From contig OZ022500.1 of NCBI GenBank assembly GCA_963989385.1, forward strand, positions 117,779,842 to 117,843,841: a stretch of 64,000 nt of DNA, read 5' to 3'. The position numbers and the translations under genes were made by a program. This DNA comes from Ctena decussata. Its lineage: Eukaryota; Mollusca; Bivalvia; Lucinida; Lucinidae. Shown piece by piece: positions 33,440 to 45,913 of the stretch (the stretch's first letter is position 1; each line of letters opens with the position of its first letter). Under the pieces are notes generated by a model that saw only the letters and a program-made list of their open reading frames with translations, made no database searches and was not told where the DNA came from.

Positions 33440-34576
33440 TCTGGAGTCTCTCAGAGAAAGCTTTGGAACCGTATAACAGTCAGCCTGATAGGACAAATAA
33501 GAAGATAATATCTAAACAGCCCTGCCGCATCTATTGCAAGCACAGTAGTTCTTTTCCCTTCTCTGAGCCAATGCAAGTAGAATGCCCTCTCGACGAGACC
33601 TCCCCATATCCCGCTCTCTCCCCTCCTCCCCCCCCCCCCCCTTTGACGCTTGGAGCATGATGCAAACAATAGAAATTGCGCATTTCACATTAAATACGCA
33701 AACATGTGTTGCTTCCACCAAATTCTCTTGCACTACGCAGGCCACTTTGATTTTATGTAAGTCGAGTTTGCAAACTTATTTTAATGCTTAGTGTAAGAAA
33801 CAGAAGTAAAAGACTATCAAAATAGCTAGGAGAACTGAGCTAATGTTTAGACCTTTGGATTTCATAAACCTTTGCTTACTCTGTTTTACCAAATCTGGCA
33901 ATCTGGTTCTGTCTAGTATACCTTTATATATGGTTACAGAAGATTGTTTTAACGTTTTGCACGCTTATTTATAAATTGCTGTGATTTGGAAATACAGATA
34001 AATGGTTTATTGTATAAAAATATAGAAATGAAATATCTGCATGTGTTTTGTGATCATTTACTTGATTAAATGTCCACTTTTTGTGGCAGAACATAAATTT
34101 TCGCCTAAGTTCAAATATGCTTAATTGGTTTTCCTGGAAATAATGAGTCGCTGTTGGTATCAATATGCCATAAATAAACTAGCTTTTGACATTGATAAAG
34201 CACAAGCGTCTCCATAATCTGAATATAAATATATAATACCGAGCTTTTAAAGGGCACAGTCATGATTTCGAAAATCAGAAGCCAAGAACAGCAGTTGCAT
34301 ATCGACAATAGAATAACCAAGCATGTTCAAATATCGGTGGTCTTCGAGGGCTTAAACACCAATTAATGTAAAAAGGAGAAAATTGCTAAATTTGCGTTAC
34401 ATATATACGTATGGAGGCTTGATGATGCAATGACGATATTTTTGTGTTGTTGAAAATATCATTCATATTAAATAGTGTGTGTATTCTCATACATTTGACT
34501 CAGGATTTGATCTTATATGCTGCTATGAGTGTTTTGTACAAGCCAATATCGCAGTTGTAATTTGAGGAAAAGCAAC
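33440..34576. other. Spacer, nothing certain
   Basis: Contains a C-run near 33630-33642 and a possible SINE trace at 33515-33560 (CTATTGCAAGCACAGTAG, similar to 12.2 and 50.2 kb). No coding signal. Confidence 0.4.
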
Positions 34577-34816
34577 ATATGAACCGCGACACGACACAAC
34601 CAACAGAGTTGCTGTGCGCCCAGCGCAGACTCAGCCCAGCCTGGGCATCCGCCCAGTTTGATCAGCGTCTTTGCTTTGCCCTTTAAGGGTAGCTAAGTGT
34701 CTAATCTAACTCTTGCGCTTAGTGGAGTCTTTTATCAGACTGGGCGGATGCCCGGCTGATCTGAGTTCGCAGGGCGCACATGCCACATGGTTGGTTTAGT
34801 CGTGTCTCGGCTCACA
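34577..34816. mobile_element. MITE family A, copy 4
   Basis: TGAACCGCGACACGAC at the left, CGTGTCTCGGCTCA at the right; inner palindrome around CCGCCCAGTTTGATCAGCGT. It lies about 220 bp upstream of the GPCR start codon. Confidence 0.8.
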
Positions 34817-35034
34817 TAATCATTTGGTAAATATATTTTTAGATTTTGACTCCTCGTCCATCGTTCATGAAAAGAAATGGAAGAACAGATATGCTATCCA
34901 CCAGTTATTTAAATAAAAATGTATAAGTCTGATAATGTAATTCTGTTCTATGAAATTTAAAAGGATACTTTTCGATAATGAAGTACATTAGTTAATTTGC
35001 TGAGCTGAGCATTTTTAGTTGAAACAAATTGACA

Positions 35035-35389
35035 ATGGGTGACTGCATTCCAGGCCAATTTGCTGAACAAAATGAAGAGTTTGATCCATACATGTTTCAA
35101 GAGGAAGTACTCTTGGTCATTCCGAAGCCAGTGCCGGTATGGGAGATTGCCTTAAAAATAACATTTTATGTTTTGATATTCTTAGTTGATGTCATTGGAA
35201 ATACAACAGTGGTATTAATTATAATTATGATCAAAAGAATGCGGACGCCGACGAATATTTTGATCCTCAATCTCGCCATCAGCGATTTGATGGTCGGTTT
35301 CTTTTGTATGTGGGTACATGCTGGGAATCAAATAACGACGGTGTGGCCGTTTGGATCTTACGTATGTAAAGTGAATACATTTATGCAAG
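35035..35389 (+). CDS. GPCR exon 1 (N-terminus to helix 3)
   Basis: Starts with ATG and ends at donor GTAAGT (35390), phase 1. Encodes helices 1 and 2, loop WPFG and the first turn of helix 3 (CKVNTFMQ). Confidence 0.88.
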
Positions 35390-38300
35390 GTAAGTATCAA
35401 TATATTGTTTCAACAAATAACTACGACCAAGTTAAAGTTAGACGGAGTTTCCATCAATAACTGCGACCAAGTGAAAGTAAGACGGAGTTTCCATCAAGAT
35501 GGAAACCCGTCTAACTTTACCTTGGTTGGAGTGAGTACTTTTTCGACAAGTGAAAAATGTTTTCATTTCTGTAAAATGATTCATTAGAAATCTATGTTTG
35601 CTGAGCGTAAAACATAATACTGCCTTTGACAGAATGCATATTTTCCATTTAGCGATATGTGTACGCTGAAATTAGACCATTCATTGCTTTTGCTTAGCTG
35701 ATTCTATTTCAGAAATTACTCCAAAGCTCGTTCCTTAGAGAATGAGATTGTCTTAAATTTAGCTGAAAATCTACGTTGTAGAATCTGATGTGACAGTAAA
35801 ATTCATGTACAACAAGTTTACAAATACTTAAAGAATGGAAATAAACCGAAACACTATTAACATATTTTACATGAAATCTTAATGAATTGGATCTTCAATT
35901 TTGTTAGTGCAAACATTATATATCACCTCACTTAGGTATATCCAGAAAGATGCCCCAAACCGTTTAATCTAGTGTTGGCTACAGATGTGACTTTAAATTA
36001 CAGAATGATTGAAAAAGCAGTATCGAGTTTCATTACATGCAATGATCATTTTAGCTAAAAGAAAGAAAGAAAAGAAAGACTTTAAATTACAAAATGATTG
36101 AACAAGCACTATCGAGTTGTCATTACATGCAGTATCATTTTAGCTAAAAAGAAGAAAGAAAAGAAAAATAAACAATGAAAATAAATTATGTATTTCGAAT
36201 ATACGAAAAAGAGTATCAGAAAGTATAAATTTTAGTCATGCCTATTTTACTCAGGTGACTGATCCAAGGACACTTGGCTCCCTTTTCCGACTGCTTGTTG
36301 AAATGTTACTACATGTAATGCTACTTTGCAACTCCTCGCAGAAGCGGCACAAAAACAAAAACAATCATGCATCTTCTTTTTTTTCAGTTTTGTCGGTAAC
36401 TGAAAGTGTACTTACGTTAACAGCAGTGTCAGTGGAACGATTCTTTGCCATCGTATATCCTCTGAAGCGACGCATGAATGCATTGGCGACTTTAGTTGTG
36501 ATTGCAGTAACCTGGCTTCTGTCTACCGCGATGGCTTCACCACAGCTTGTATATCGCAAGCGGTATGAACTATACTGGAAAAACTACCACGAAATATGGT
36601 GCACAGCAAGCTTTCCGAAAGTTTATATAGACTCAGATTGTAATACTGACAAAGTAGGTCGGAAAGCGTATTACATGGTGCAAACTATGGTGATGTTTTT
36701 CATACCCATCCTTATAATGGTTGCCACATATTCAATAATAATCATGAAGATGGTGTTTCGTAAAGTACCGGGTAGAAGAGTGACTATGTCATCACAGGAA
36801 AAAGCGAAAAAGAAGGTAAACTAGCATGGAAGCGGATTCTAGACAGTTCATTTTTCGGCACATCGCCGGCACGCATTTTTGTCGACATACTGACGTGCAC
36901 CCGGTAATGGCCGCCTACCAGTAGTGGCCGTTTGCGTTCTGCACTCGCAATAACGTATTTATTATGTCTCAGAGACGGCCTTTTAAGAAAAAAAAAAAAA
37001 AAAAACGCCCACAAGAAAGATGGGTAAATTTCTCTGCATTTGGGGCAAAAGGTAAACAATTTCCCCAAACTACCCTCATATCAACACCATTGCCTTTCCG
37101 GGGGATTACAACCCTTGACACGCACATGAATAAATACAGAAATAAACATGTACGAATTGCTGTTATAATGTAAACCTATCACGAAAAAGGTATAATCTGC
37201 AACCAACTTGCAAAAAAAGCATCTAACGTCTTTTAATTCACAGCACACGTGTATCCATTATTTGTGTTTGTTTTCGACGTAATATGTAGCGTGTGCCTAC
37301 GAAATGGCTACATCACAGTTTTGAAGTCCGTTCGTGATAATTGTTTGATGCTGTTTTTTCGCCTCTGCCGAACGCGCTAAAACTGTTAAAATGTGACAAA
37401 GACCACAAAGTAACAACAACATATTATCAAAGTTTAAACCCACAACAAGTTTTTGGATAATGCATTAGTCAACACAGGGCAATCCTGGTGGCCACCGCTG
37501 GTACGCTATATTCGTATTTTAACAGTTAAGCGCGTTTACAAGGGCAAAGTTTCTGCGACAAAGAAGGTTTCGCATAGAAAAAAATGCTCCTATGAATGGA
37601 TAAATATGCCACATTTCCATTGCCAAATTTACATGGTAAAGTTTCTATGACAAACACAATTTGTCCGTGTGAGCAAAATTTGCCATAGAATAATGTAACA
37701 AAGAAACTAGCTACGGAGATGAACACAGAAAACTTTGCTCATATTCAAATCAGTTTGATTTTGAACAAAGTATATTTAACAAAGAAAATGTGGAACAGTT
37801 GGCCGTTTACACGAGCAAAGTTTGTTTGTCCAGGTAACTTTGACGAAAATTCTTTGTTCGTGTGAACACGGCAGCAAACATTTCATTGCCAAAGTTCTAT
37901 GCCATTTTTTTCTTTAACAAATAATTTGTTCCGTGTAAGCGCAAAATGTTTGCCAAACTTTCTTTGTTACAGTTTCTGTGACAAAGAAAGTTGGGTCGTG
38001 TGAACGAGGCCCAAATATTCGTTATTGACCTAGTTCGAGAGTCTGTCACAGGTACATGTTATAGTCTATTAAAAACAGTATTATAGCGACAAGAACTCCT
38101 GGTTTATTGAATCAAAATATAGAATCATTAAACATAACATGCCGGTTGTAAAATAAAAATAAAGTGCAAGAAAAAACCGGTCACCACTGGTAGCCTGCCA
38201 GTGGCGCCCCCAGTAATTCAGTACTGATCGTTCAAAGGCGGCGCTCCTGTTGTGGTTTATTGATGCTATTGTTTTTCATGTCCAATTGCTTGTTGGCTTC

Positions 38301-38995
38301 GAAAATCGGTTTGTTTTTTCTGTTTTTATCTATCTTTCTTTCTGGTGTATGTGTTACGTATATAAAGATGGAAAGTATCTAAAATAGATGTTTTGTGTAC
38401 TTATTATATTTTATTCAGCTTCTACCCGAGAAAGAGATACTAAATACGCGTAGAACAGCTTGTCAGCTTAAGAGTGGCTGAAAGATGAACTGTGTTAGCT
38501 TTGAATATATGAGTTTTGATGTACTCTGTTTAGTTTAATATTAAACATATTTTAGTAAACACATATTCATCAGTGTGGCAATCTGTGTTTAAAGGTGTAT
38601 CATGAAAATAACAAAATAATGAATTTGGCGAAAATAACGACAGTTACTAGTCCCTGTAGTACGATTTGCATTATTGAAATTGTAATCAAATCACTTTGCA
38701 CCGTACGCCATTAAAGGGTTGCTTATGCTAATGCCATATTACCATATGAGCCTCACCTTGATGAAACCTGTCTTCAGGCATATGCGACTAGCGCAGCCTA
38801 TTCAGGGCATGTTCATGTTGACTTTGAAATCTACAAACGAACAGCAATGTTGAATACTATAGCACAATTTTGAGTACCAGATGTCAGTAATATATTATTT
38901 GGAGTTGCTAATATGGACTATCAAACGAACTGTCAAATTTTGGTTGCAGTGTTTAAATTCATACATGACAGTCAACGCTTTAAAACATGTGGATT

Positions 38996-39038
<43 letters not shown>

Positions 39039-41318
39039 ATCACTTATCTTTTGATGTTCATATCTTATTAACAAAACAACAACTGATCTATTTAATATAT
39101 TTGTAGTACATGTAGTTGTTTTCAGTCTCAGCTTTCGATTGTCTTTACTATTATCTTTTTTACTCTGTTTCTTTCTTTAACTGGTTTGATATACTGACAT
39201 AAATACTTTTATGTTACACTTTGTATGAACGTTCTAGCCGTATTCTAGTAACTCATGATTACAGGGAGACAGATTTACATAAGCCGATTGGCTTCTTTCA
39301 TATGTATGTGGAACTTATACGAATAAGAATATGTTTAGACCAAGTCTACAAACTACAATTATTTGTGTAAGATGGACTAGATTTCGCATTGGCACAGGCT
39401 GATTATGTAGCATGAGTAGTTTGCACATGCATTCGGAGAAGCATTTTCTTACGTTAAGACTCCTATTTTATTGCTTGTATTAACAAAACGAAAAAAAAAA
39501 AAAACGAGAATCTTTAAATTTACCGAAAGCTAATGTTTATAAAGATTTTTAAACTATTGCCGATGCGACTTTCATAGCATCCAAAGGTCGTATTTTTCTG
39601 TTTTGTTTCTTGTTTTGTTTTTTCCTGTAACGAAAATCTTGAGTCCCTGCATCGCAAAACAATAATGACCAGACGATGTCACTTGAATGATGACTCGCAA
39701 GATATAAAAATATGACCATTAATGGTTTCCAGATTCAGCTGATACAAGATAAGGGGAATATCCGTAAATTGTTTGCCTATGTTAATTTAAAACGTTCTAG
39801 TCATTTAGTGTTAATGAACTATTTACATGTGGTACGTACTACGTACTACATGAAAATAGTTCGTTAACCCTAGAACTACTACTACATGAAAATAGTTCAT
39901 TAATTCTTAATGCCTAGCGTCCCATAAGACATAGGCAAACAATATTGTATACCCAGTTAGAGACAAACGGATATTGTGGACCTCGATATTTTGGCATTTC
40001 TTTTAAAAGTAGCATACATTGACCATACATCTTTTTCTGTAGACCTTGTATTTATTACATTCTTACCCTATTTTTCGCAGGTGATTAGAATGCTGATTGC
40101 TGTATTGGTTGTGTTTATCTGTTGTTGGACGCCACAACAAGTGATTATTGTATGGGACTTATACAGAAAAGAACAAGAGGTAGCTACTCCTAAATAAATA
40201 GCACCTTGGCATGTCGACGCCAAAATAATATGCACTTGAAAAGGAGTTATAATGACTTGTATTTACAAAAATATATAATGCTACTAGTGGACCGGCATAA
40301 AACAATTTTTTTCTTAGAAAAAAAATGTAAATATAATTTAAATAGTCTATATACTGTACCTGTTGATGTACTCTTTAGTGTAATAGCAGATCTAAATTTA
40401 TTTGGAGCTATAAGGAGCTGTCTACGGTGTTCGTGTTTGTGTTCATACACGGGCTTGTGTTATTCTAACGGACATTGTATTAACATTTTTCTGGATAAAT
40501 ATGACAAGATTTAACATATAGCATGCATTTTACCAGTCTTTGTCAAAATATGTATTTGAAAATTAAGATCTTAAATATGGACAATCTGAGTTTTTAGCCG
40601 ATGCGTGTTTTTGTCCTTGTCGTGTTGTCAGTTGCTGCTCTTATACCGAAATGACGCTTAATATTTGCAGTTGACATAGAAATAGTAGTATACACTTATA
40701 CCATCCTTACATAAAAACGCTAACTTAAGCACGAAATATTTCGCAATGAACAAGGTCTACACGAATATGGGTGGTATAATATAGTTATACCATTGTGTTT
40801 CTGCCTGTACGATGAGATAACCCGCGAACTTTAGTGAGTGGATTACCTTTCGCACAGGCGGTCAAACTACGAGCTTTAGCGAGTGGATTATCTTTCGCAC
40901 AGGCGGTTAAACTACGAGCTTTAGCGGGTGGATTATCTCTCGCACAGGCGGATAAACTATAGTTTAACTATTACTTTCGAGCATTTTGAACAGGAACAGA
41001 AGCCCACACTGAATTTACTTATGTAACTTTGAGTTTTCGTCTTTTGTCTCTCATAATCTGTACACAAGAAGACGCACTTATAATTCATACCTCTTCATAT
41101 TTCAGGTTCCGCCATACGTGTTGACTATCAAGTACATTGCAGTGTATATTGCCTATATGAACAGTGCCTTGAATCCTATTCTGTACGCCGGTTTCAATGA
41201 GAACTTCAGAAAAGGATTCAAAGAAGCCTTCCGATGTCACCTGCTAACCAAACAGAATAAAATTACGCCAGGTATAGATACAGAGTACTATAAAAATTCT
41301 ACGTATTGGGACAGATAG
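35035..41318 (+). CDS. Rhodopsin-like peptide G-protein-coupled receptor
   Basis: Four exons join in phase into 364 residues: 35035-35389, 36388-36815, 40081-40179 and 41106-41318. All seven membrane helices are visible with class A landmarks: N56 in GNTTVV, D84 in NLAISD, C111 pairing with C189, E135-R136-F137 for the DRY box, W161, P224, C276WTP279 and N317PILY321. A basic helix-8 region follows (FNENFRKGFKEAF). Such receptors sit in the plasma membrane and signal through G proteins. WPFG in loop one and the overall pattern resemble mollusc neuropeptide receptors of the QRFP/NPFF/tachykinin side. The ligand cannot be told from sequence. The ATG at 35035 fits the short acidic N-terminus; an acceptor-like TTTTTAG at 35019 suggests a 5'-UTR intron. 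No polyadenylation signal was found close by. Confidence 0.88.
35425..35520. repeat. Duplicated segment and hairpin in GPCR intron 1
   Basis: The block ACCAAGTTAAAGTTAGACGG plus AGTTTCCATCAA occurs twice in a row, then once inverted (GATGGAAACCCGTCTAACTT). A further local duplication of about 90 bp is at 35990-36150. Confidence 0.75.
36388..36815 (+). CDS. GPCR exon 2 (helices 3-5)
   Basis: Acceptor TTCTTTTTTTTCAG, donor GTAAAC at 36816. Continues helix 3 with VLSVTESVLTLTAVSVERF, then helices 4 and 5, ending in the basic third loop at KKK, phase 0. Confidence 0.9.
36816..40080 (+). other. GPCR intron 2
   Basis: About 3.3 kb. It contains a (TC)n run at 39000-39034 and a repeat-filled region at 37515-38013. 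The latter is rich in CAAAGTTT/CTTTGTTAC motifs and ends GTCGTGTGAACGAGGCCC, probably a diverged non-autonomous transposon. No extra exon is required by the reading frame. Confidence 0.7.
40081..40179 (+). CDS. GPCR exon 3 (helix 6)
   Basis: 99 bp, exactly 33 codons, between acceptor TATTTTTCGCAG and donor GTAGCT. Encodes VIRMLIAVLVVFICCWTPQQ and the start of the third extracellular loop. Confidence 0.88.
40815..40970. repeat. 52-bp tandem repeat, about 3 copies (GPCR intron 3)
   Basis: Unit containing GAGCTTTAGCGAGTGGATTA and TCTTTCGCACAGGCGG repeats three times with few changes; the first copy is slightly diverged. Confidence 0.9.
41106..41318 (+). CDS. GPCR exon 4 (helix 7 and C-tail)
   Basis: Acceptor CATATTTCAG ends at 41105. 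Encodes YIAYMNSALNPILYAGFNEN, helix 8 and a short tail ending NSTYWDR before TAG. Confidence 0.9.
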   Translation, partial: VPPYVLTIKYIAVYIAYMNSALNPILYAGFNENFRKGFKEAFRCHLLTKQNKITPGIDTEYYKNSTYWDR

Positions 41319-41515
41319 GTCTGAGCAAATGGTGTAGAGTCAGGTCAGCTCAGATAGCTCCTAATGAAACTAGTGTGAGGAGCTAAAATTTCATGAAGAT
41401 CGAAGCGAGTCTTAAAGAATTTCAGCGACGTCCTCTAGCTCTATCATCGATTAACACCGAAAACAAATCCTTATATTTACACTTTTGTAAGCCTTGTGCA
41501 ACATGTTACAAGGGG

Positions 41516-42497
41516 TAAGGGCCCAGTCGCACTCTCACGTTTTGAGGGCTAGGTTGCACTACGTTTCCCGCCTTACGTTTGTACCCCGTTTGGAAAGTAT
41601 CTAGGTGTTACTACGTTTCTAGTACGTTTTAAACACGTTTAACTACGATTGACTTCGTATTACCCGGTAATCGAACGGCTTAGTGCCACGCTTTCAGAAG
41701 GGACGGGAGCAGTTTACCTACCTTACCTACTACGATTCTGTATGTTTTACCAGGCACTACAAGGTAGTGTCTGGTATAACTACCTAGCCAAAGTGACGTT
41801 TGATTAGGTGTCGCAAAACATAACCAAATTGTAATAAAACGCCGAATGAAACGTCACAAAACGTACTTAGATGTGGAAGAGCGCATATAAAGCATATAGT
41901 ACATAGAGGACCTTCACATATGGTTACGTATTTAAAACGTTTCATCTGCGTTCTAGTACGTTTCGGCTACGTTTCAATAAGTTTATACTACGCATAGAGT
42001 AAGTATTTTGAAATGCTACGTTTAAGTTGAATTTTCAATTCAAACGTAGGTAGGCCACGTATGTAGCTGTATATATCGTATATAAATACGTAATCACTAT
42101 ATTTTAATACGCATATTCCCGTTTTGGTACGTTTTAAATACGTAGAAAAACCTAAACCTCAATACGCGACAGTAAGACTGAGGCTTAGAGGACCTTTAGG
42201 TTATTCTTGTTACGTTTTTGTACGAATATAATGCGTTTCGGCTACGTTTTAGTACGTTTTGACCACGTTTTACTACGTGTTGCTACGTTTTACTAGGTTA
42301 CGCTACGTATATCAAAATGCCATGATTGAGTTAAAAATTCGAAATCAAACGTAACTAGGCCACGTATTTAGCTATACATGTATCTATATACGGTTTCGCT
42401 ACGTTTTACAACGTATACTGCCGTTTTGTCACATTTTAACATGTTTAAAAAACGTAGTAAAACCTGGATCTCAATATGTGACAGTGAGACTGTGGCT
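41516..42497. mobile_element. Repeat-filled TIR element with ACGTTT array
   Basis: Left end GGGCCCAGTCGCACTCTCAC. The right end is a diverged inverse ending GACAGTGAGACTGTGGCTTA. A second right-end-like copy at 42150-42186 shows that a roughly 310-bp block was duplicated inside. The arms hold many TACGTTT motifs at 10-11 bp spacing. The head shares CCCAGTC-CAC with the element at 9395-10298. It lies about 200 bp after the GPCR stop. Confidence 0.6.
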
Positions 42498-43211
42498 TAG
42501 ATCAAAGAAATATACGAAAAAAGATTATTAAAGAAAAAATTAAAGGTCGTGCTTTTTATATATTATTATTATTATAATTATTATTAGTAGTATTTTCGTC
42601 GAACAGCTGTAACCTGTGTGTATAAATTATCACGATGTCAGTTTGATGGCATGAGACGCGGGCGATTCGTCTTCATCGATAGGTGGAGACGGTAGCTCAA
42701 AATGGATTCTTTAAAGAGAAATAAGGGACGAGTTTACAATATTTAAAAATAACGGAATTTAACACGGCGCTCATAACAAAAACTTGAAGTTTGACGATTG
42801 TTTTTTTTTAGTAGAACATGAGTGTTTAACCTACCTCTTCTTTTAAAGGCGGTTTGTTGTTATTATTATTATTATTGCGACTATTTTAAGATTGTCAATC
42901 ACATCGAGCGCCTGAGTGAAACCGGAGCCGTCGGGAAAAAACACAGTCTTTTGTGCGCCTGCCGAGACAAACCAAATTATGAATCAAGTGTTTTGGATTT
43001 GTGGCTGAATTGGCAAACTTTATCAAAGTTCAGCTCAAATATCTTTCATGCAGAAAGCTGGATTTAAGTAGATAAATGGTATTTGAGGACAAATGTTCTT
43101 GTACTAATTCGTTTCAGAGGTCCACCTGGTTTCGAATTCTGGTGTTAATTTAACATTCTTTTTATCTCTTATTAAACTTGTGTTTAATGATTCTCGTATT
43201 ATATCGAAATT
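42498..43211. other. Spacer, nothing recognised
   Basis: (ATT)n-like stretches at 42563-42595 and 42858-42876; otherwise unremarkable. Confidence 0.4.
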
Positions 43212-43454
43212 ATAGAGCCGCGACACGAGAAAACCAACAAAGTGGTTGTGCGCCCAGCGTAGACTCAGATCAGCCTGGGTATCCGCCCAGTCTGATCAGA
43301 GTCTTCGCTGTCTGCATGGAGGTAGCTTAGACCCTGAGCTACCCTTTAACCGCTTAGGGAAGACTCTGATCAGACTGGGTAGATGCCCAGACTGATCTGA
43401 GTCTGCGCTGGGCGCACAACCACTTTGTTAGTTTTCTCGTGTCGCGGCTCAATA
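43212..43454. mobile_element. MITE family A, copy 5
   Basis: Full copy with GAGCCGCGACACGAGAAAAC at the left and its exact inverse at the right; centre TGGAGGTAGCTTAGACCC. Confidence 0.9.
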
Positions 43455-43619
43455 TATATGAACATATGAAAATCAAAGATTTTACAACGCTATCTTCATC
43501 TCTGATGCTTCTGTGGCTTATATTTCAGCCTCCAAGACGACGGTTCAGCGGACGAACACATCAACGGCTGTCCAAGAATCAAATGTCGACCTAGTGTGAA
43601 ATCGACTTCTATACGATGG

Positions 43620-43795
43620 CTGGATTGATGGACGGATGTGCCCTTTCAACAGTATTTCAATCTTAGCGAGCTTATGGAACGGTGAAATGCGGTTTGCAAA
43701 GGAGCCTCGTTTACAGTCCAGAATTATGATTATGTCTCTGGCGGGTTTTGTACCCGTACCGCTAGCAAAACAGGCCAGCGCTTACACTATTTTCA
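43620..43795 (-). mobile_element. SINE, relative of the 0.5-kb copy
   Basis: Minus-strand body matches the 496-672 SINE (CCTTTCAACAGTATTTCA on the plus strand in both). The B-box-like GGTACGGGTACAAAACCCGC and AGCGCTGGCC remain; the A-box end is lost. Confidence 0.6.
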
Positions 43796-43974
43796 ATAAT
43801 TAAATACATTTACCAAAAAATATAAAATGAAAATGAAGCTTCAGTCCAAACGGCAATCATTTATTTGAATATACTTATAATACCATTCCTGATTGTAAAA
43901 TTTTTTATCTAAAATATCATATACTGAGAGGCAGCTGAATGTATACACTTTTTGAATTCATATATTTTTCTCAG

Positions 43975-44920
43975 TTCTCTTGGCTCAGGCCTGAAATTTT
44001 GCATGAATTATTTCCACTCTCGGTACATCGATTTGGTATACATGTAGTAAAATTACTGATTGGAACGCTTGACAACCGGCACTGAACGTACATGCCGGTT
44101 TTGCACTTTCTCCATGTGCAGCAAACTGGACAATACGAGCTTGCTGTAAATATGTATTTGAAATTTCGTTTTGTTTTTTCTTAACAAACCACAACGTTTG
44201 TGTTTCATTTACACTATGACAAGGCTCTCTGTGGCTGACAGAAATCATACACGCAGAGGAAAAAGTAGTCAAATGCAAAAAGAAAATATACACTTAATCG
44301 TAAATCAGTCGTGACTCTGGTGTATTTAACTAAGCCATCCGCGAACCGCTTTAAGCGGTCAGCCTGAAACGACTTCTATCAGCACCAAAAGCATTGTCGG
44401 GATGTAAATGAAACGCATACACTGTTGTTTGTTCAGAAAAAACGACCGAAATGCAAATACTGATTTCGCAGCAAAATCATATCGTTTAGTACGATACACG
44501 TGCAAAACGGCAAAACCAACATGTACATGTAGTGTCGCAAGTCAAGCGAGACATTTAGAAATCTTACAATACCACATTATTGCACTTTGAGGATAGATAC
44601 ATCATGCAGAATTTTAGACCTGAAAAGTGAATGATAAGAAAAATACGGTCACTTAAAAATGTATCATTTCTTTTGCATCTGCGTATATATGAATCATGCT
44701 TGCCACAGGGGACATTTTCATCGTTCAAATGCAACGCAAAGGAGGTTGTAGTTTATTTAGAAAAAAAAAACACCCGAAATTTCAAATGCAGATTAACAGC
44801 AAAATCGTGTCGTCCGTTTTCGCTGCACGTGGAAAACGAGCACAAACGGCATGTACGTACAGTGGCGCTAGTAAGCATATCAATCTGTATTATTCTATAC
44901 CATATTGATCAACACTGAGT
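43975..44920. repeat. Three copies of an unclassified 220-bp repeat
   Basis: Copy 1 is on the minus strand at about 44215-43975, copy 2 on plus at 44410-44630 and copy 3 on plus at 44715-44920. Shared blocks include TGTAAATGAAACRCA, GTTGTGGTTTGTTMAGAAAA, AGCAAAATCGT and CATGTACGTWCAGTG. The three similarly translated frames (AARIVQFAAHGESAKPACTF-like) are probably a by-product of DNA similarity. No terminal inverted repeats were found. Confidence 0.6.
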
Positions 44921-44929
44921 AAAGATAAG

Positions 44930-45912
44930 TTAAAATAAAAAATTGCACTATCGTACCAGAACAGGTGACGACGGTATGAATATCATTTTCATACATCTAT
45001 ACGAGTTATTTTTATTACAACGGTAGACAGACCTCAGACTACATGACGGCTCGATCCTAAATCTGTATTTCAAGGATGGGGCCTGATTAACGGTGTCGTT
45101 GGGCGGTCTTATTATTATCTTATAGAATAGATTATTATCTTACCGTAGTTTCCCTTACGCTCTCATTTCAAATTACCTCGAAAAGCCGGTGAAAACAAAA
45201 TTAAATACTTAGTTTTGTGGCATTTTTACATTTCTAGATGAAAAAGGATTAAAACATTTTGAATAATGGTAATACATCAAAGAAAAGAGTCATGAAACTG
45301 TCTGTGGAAGCAGATCTTAGTAGGAACAAGGTAAATTGCAAGCTAACAAAGCTCTGACATCATAGTGGCGTCACCTTCTAATGAAGTGCTTCCTTGATAT
45401 ACCACTTAACGCTCCAAGGGGGCGGAGAAACCATGAATTTAAAATTAAAGTCAACGTTTTTGCGACGCCCTGGTTATGTTTTTTTGTTGTTGTTGTTCAA
45501 GAATTGTTGTAGGAAATAACAATGTGGAATATAGTTAGATATTACAGTCAGCATACCAATACTTTCCTGCACCAGTTATGCTGCATAGTTTGTTAAATCC
45601 GTTGAATCAATTTTAAAATCCAATGTGTAAACAAAGAAAACTAGGCAAAGAAGAAGGAGAAAACAGCCAACAGCAATCATCATGTTTATTATAAAAGGTA
45701 TGAATCTGTTTAATACTTGTAGAAAAACATATAACATTTTGAAACATGGTTAGAAATAACAGTCAACATACCAACACAAAAGAAGTGACGATTACACTGC
45801 ATTGTTTCACCAGATTCGTACTCAACATAAAGGAACTGAGGATTGATAATAGTTCCTAGTTTTTCCTTTGTAAAAATGGCGGAAAAATATGGAGGGGTAC
45901 AAAATGCCCTGG
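44930..45912. other. Spacer
   Basis: A short trace at 45030-45090 resembles the 3' part of the retroelement fragment at 11.8 kb (CAGACTACATGACGGC). Nothing else recognised. Confidence 0.4.
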
Positions 45913-45913
45913 C

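Noticed and set aside
36255..36387. Extended N-terminal part of the GPCR exon 2 frame
   Set aside because: It lies upstream of a strong acceptor, and exon 1 joins exactly at 36388 to give a standard helix 3.
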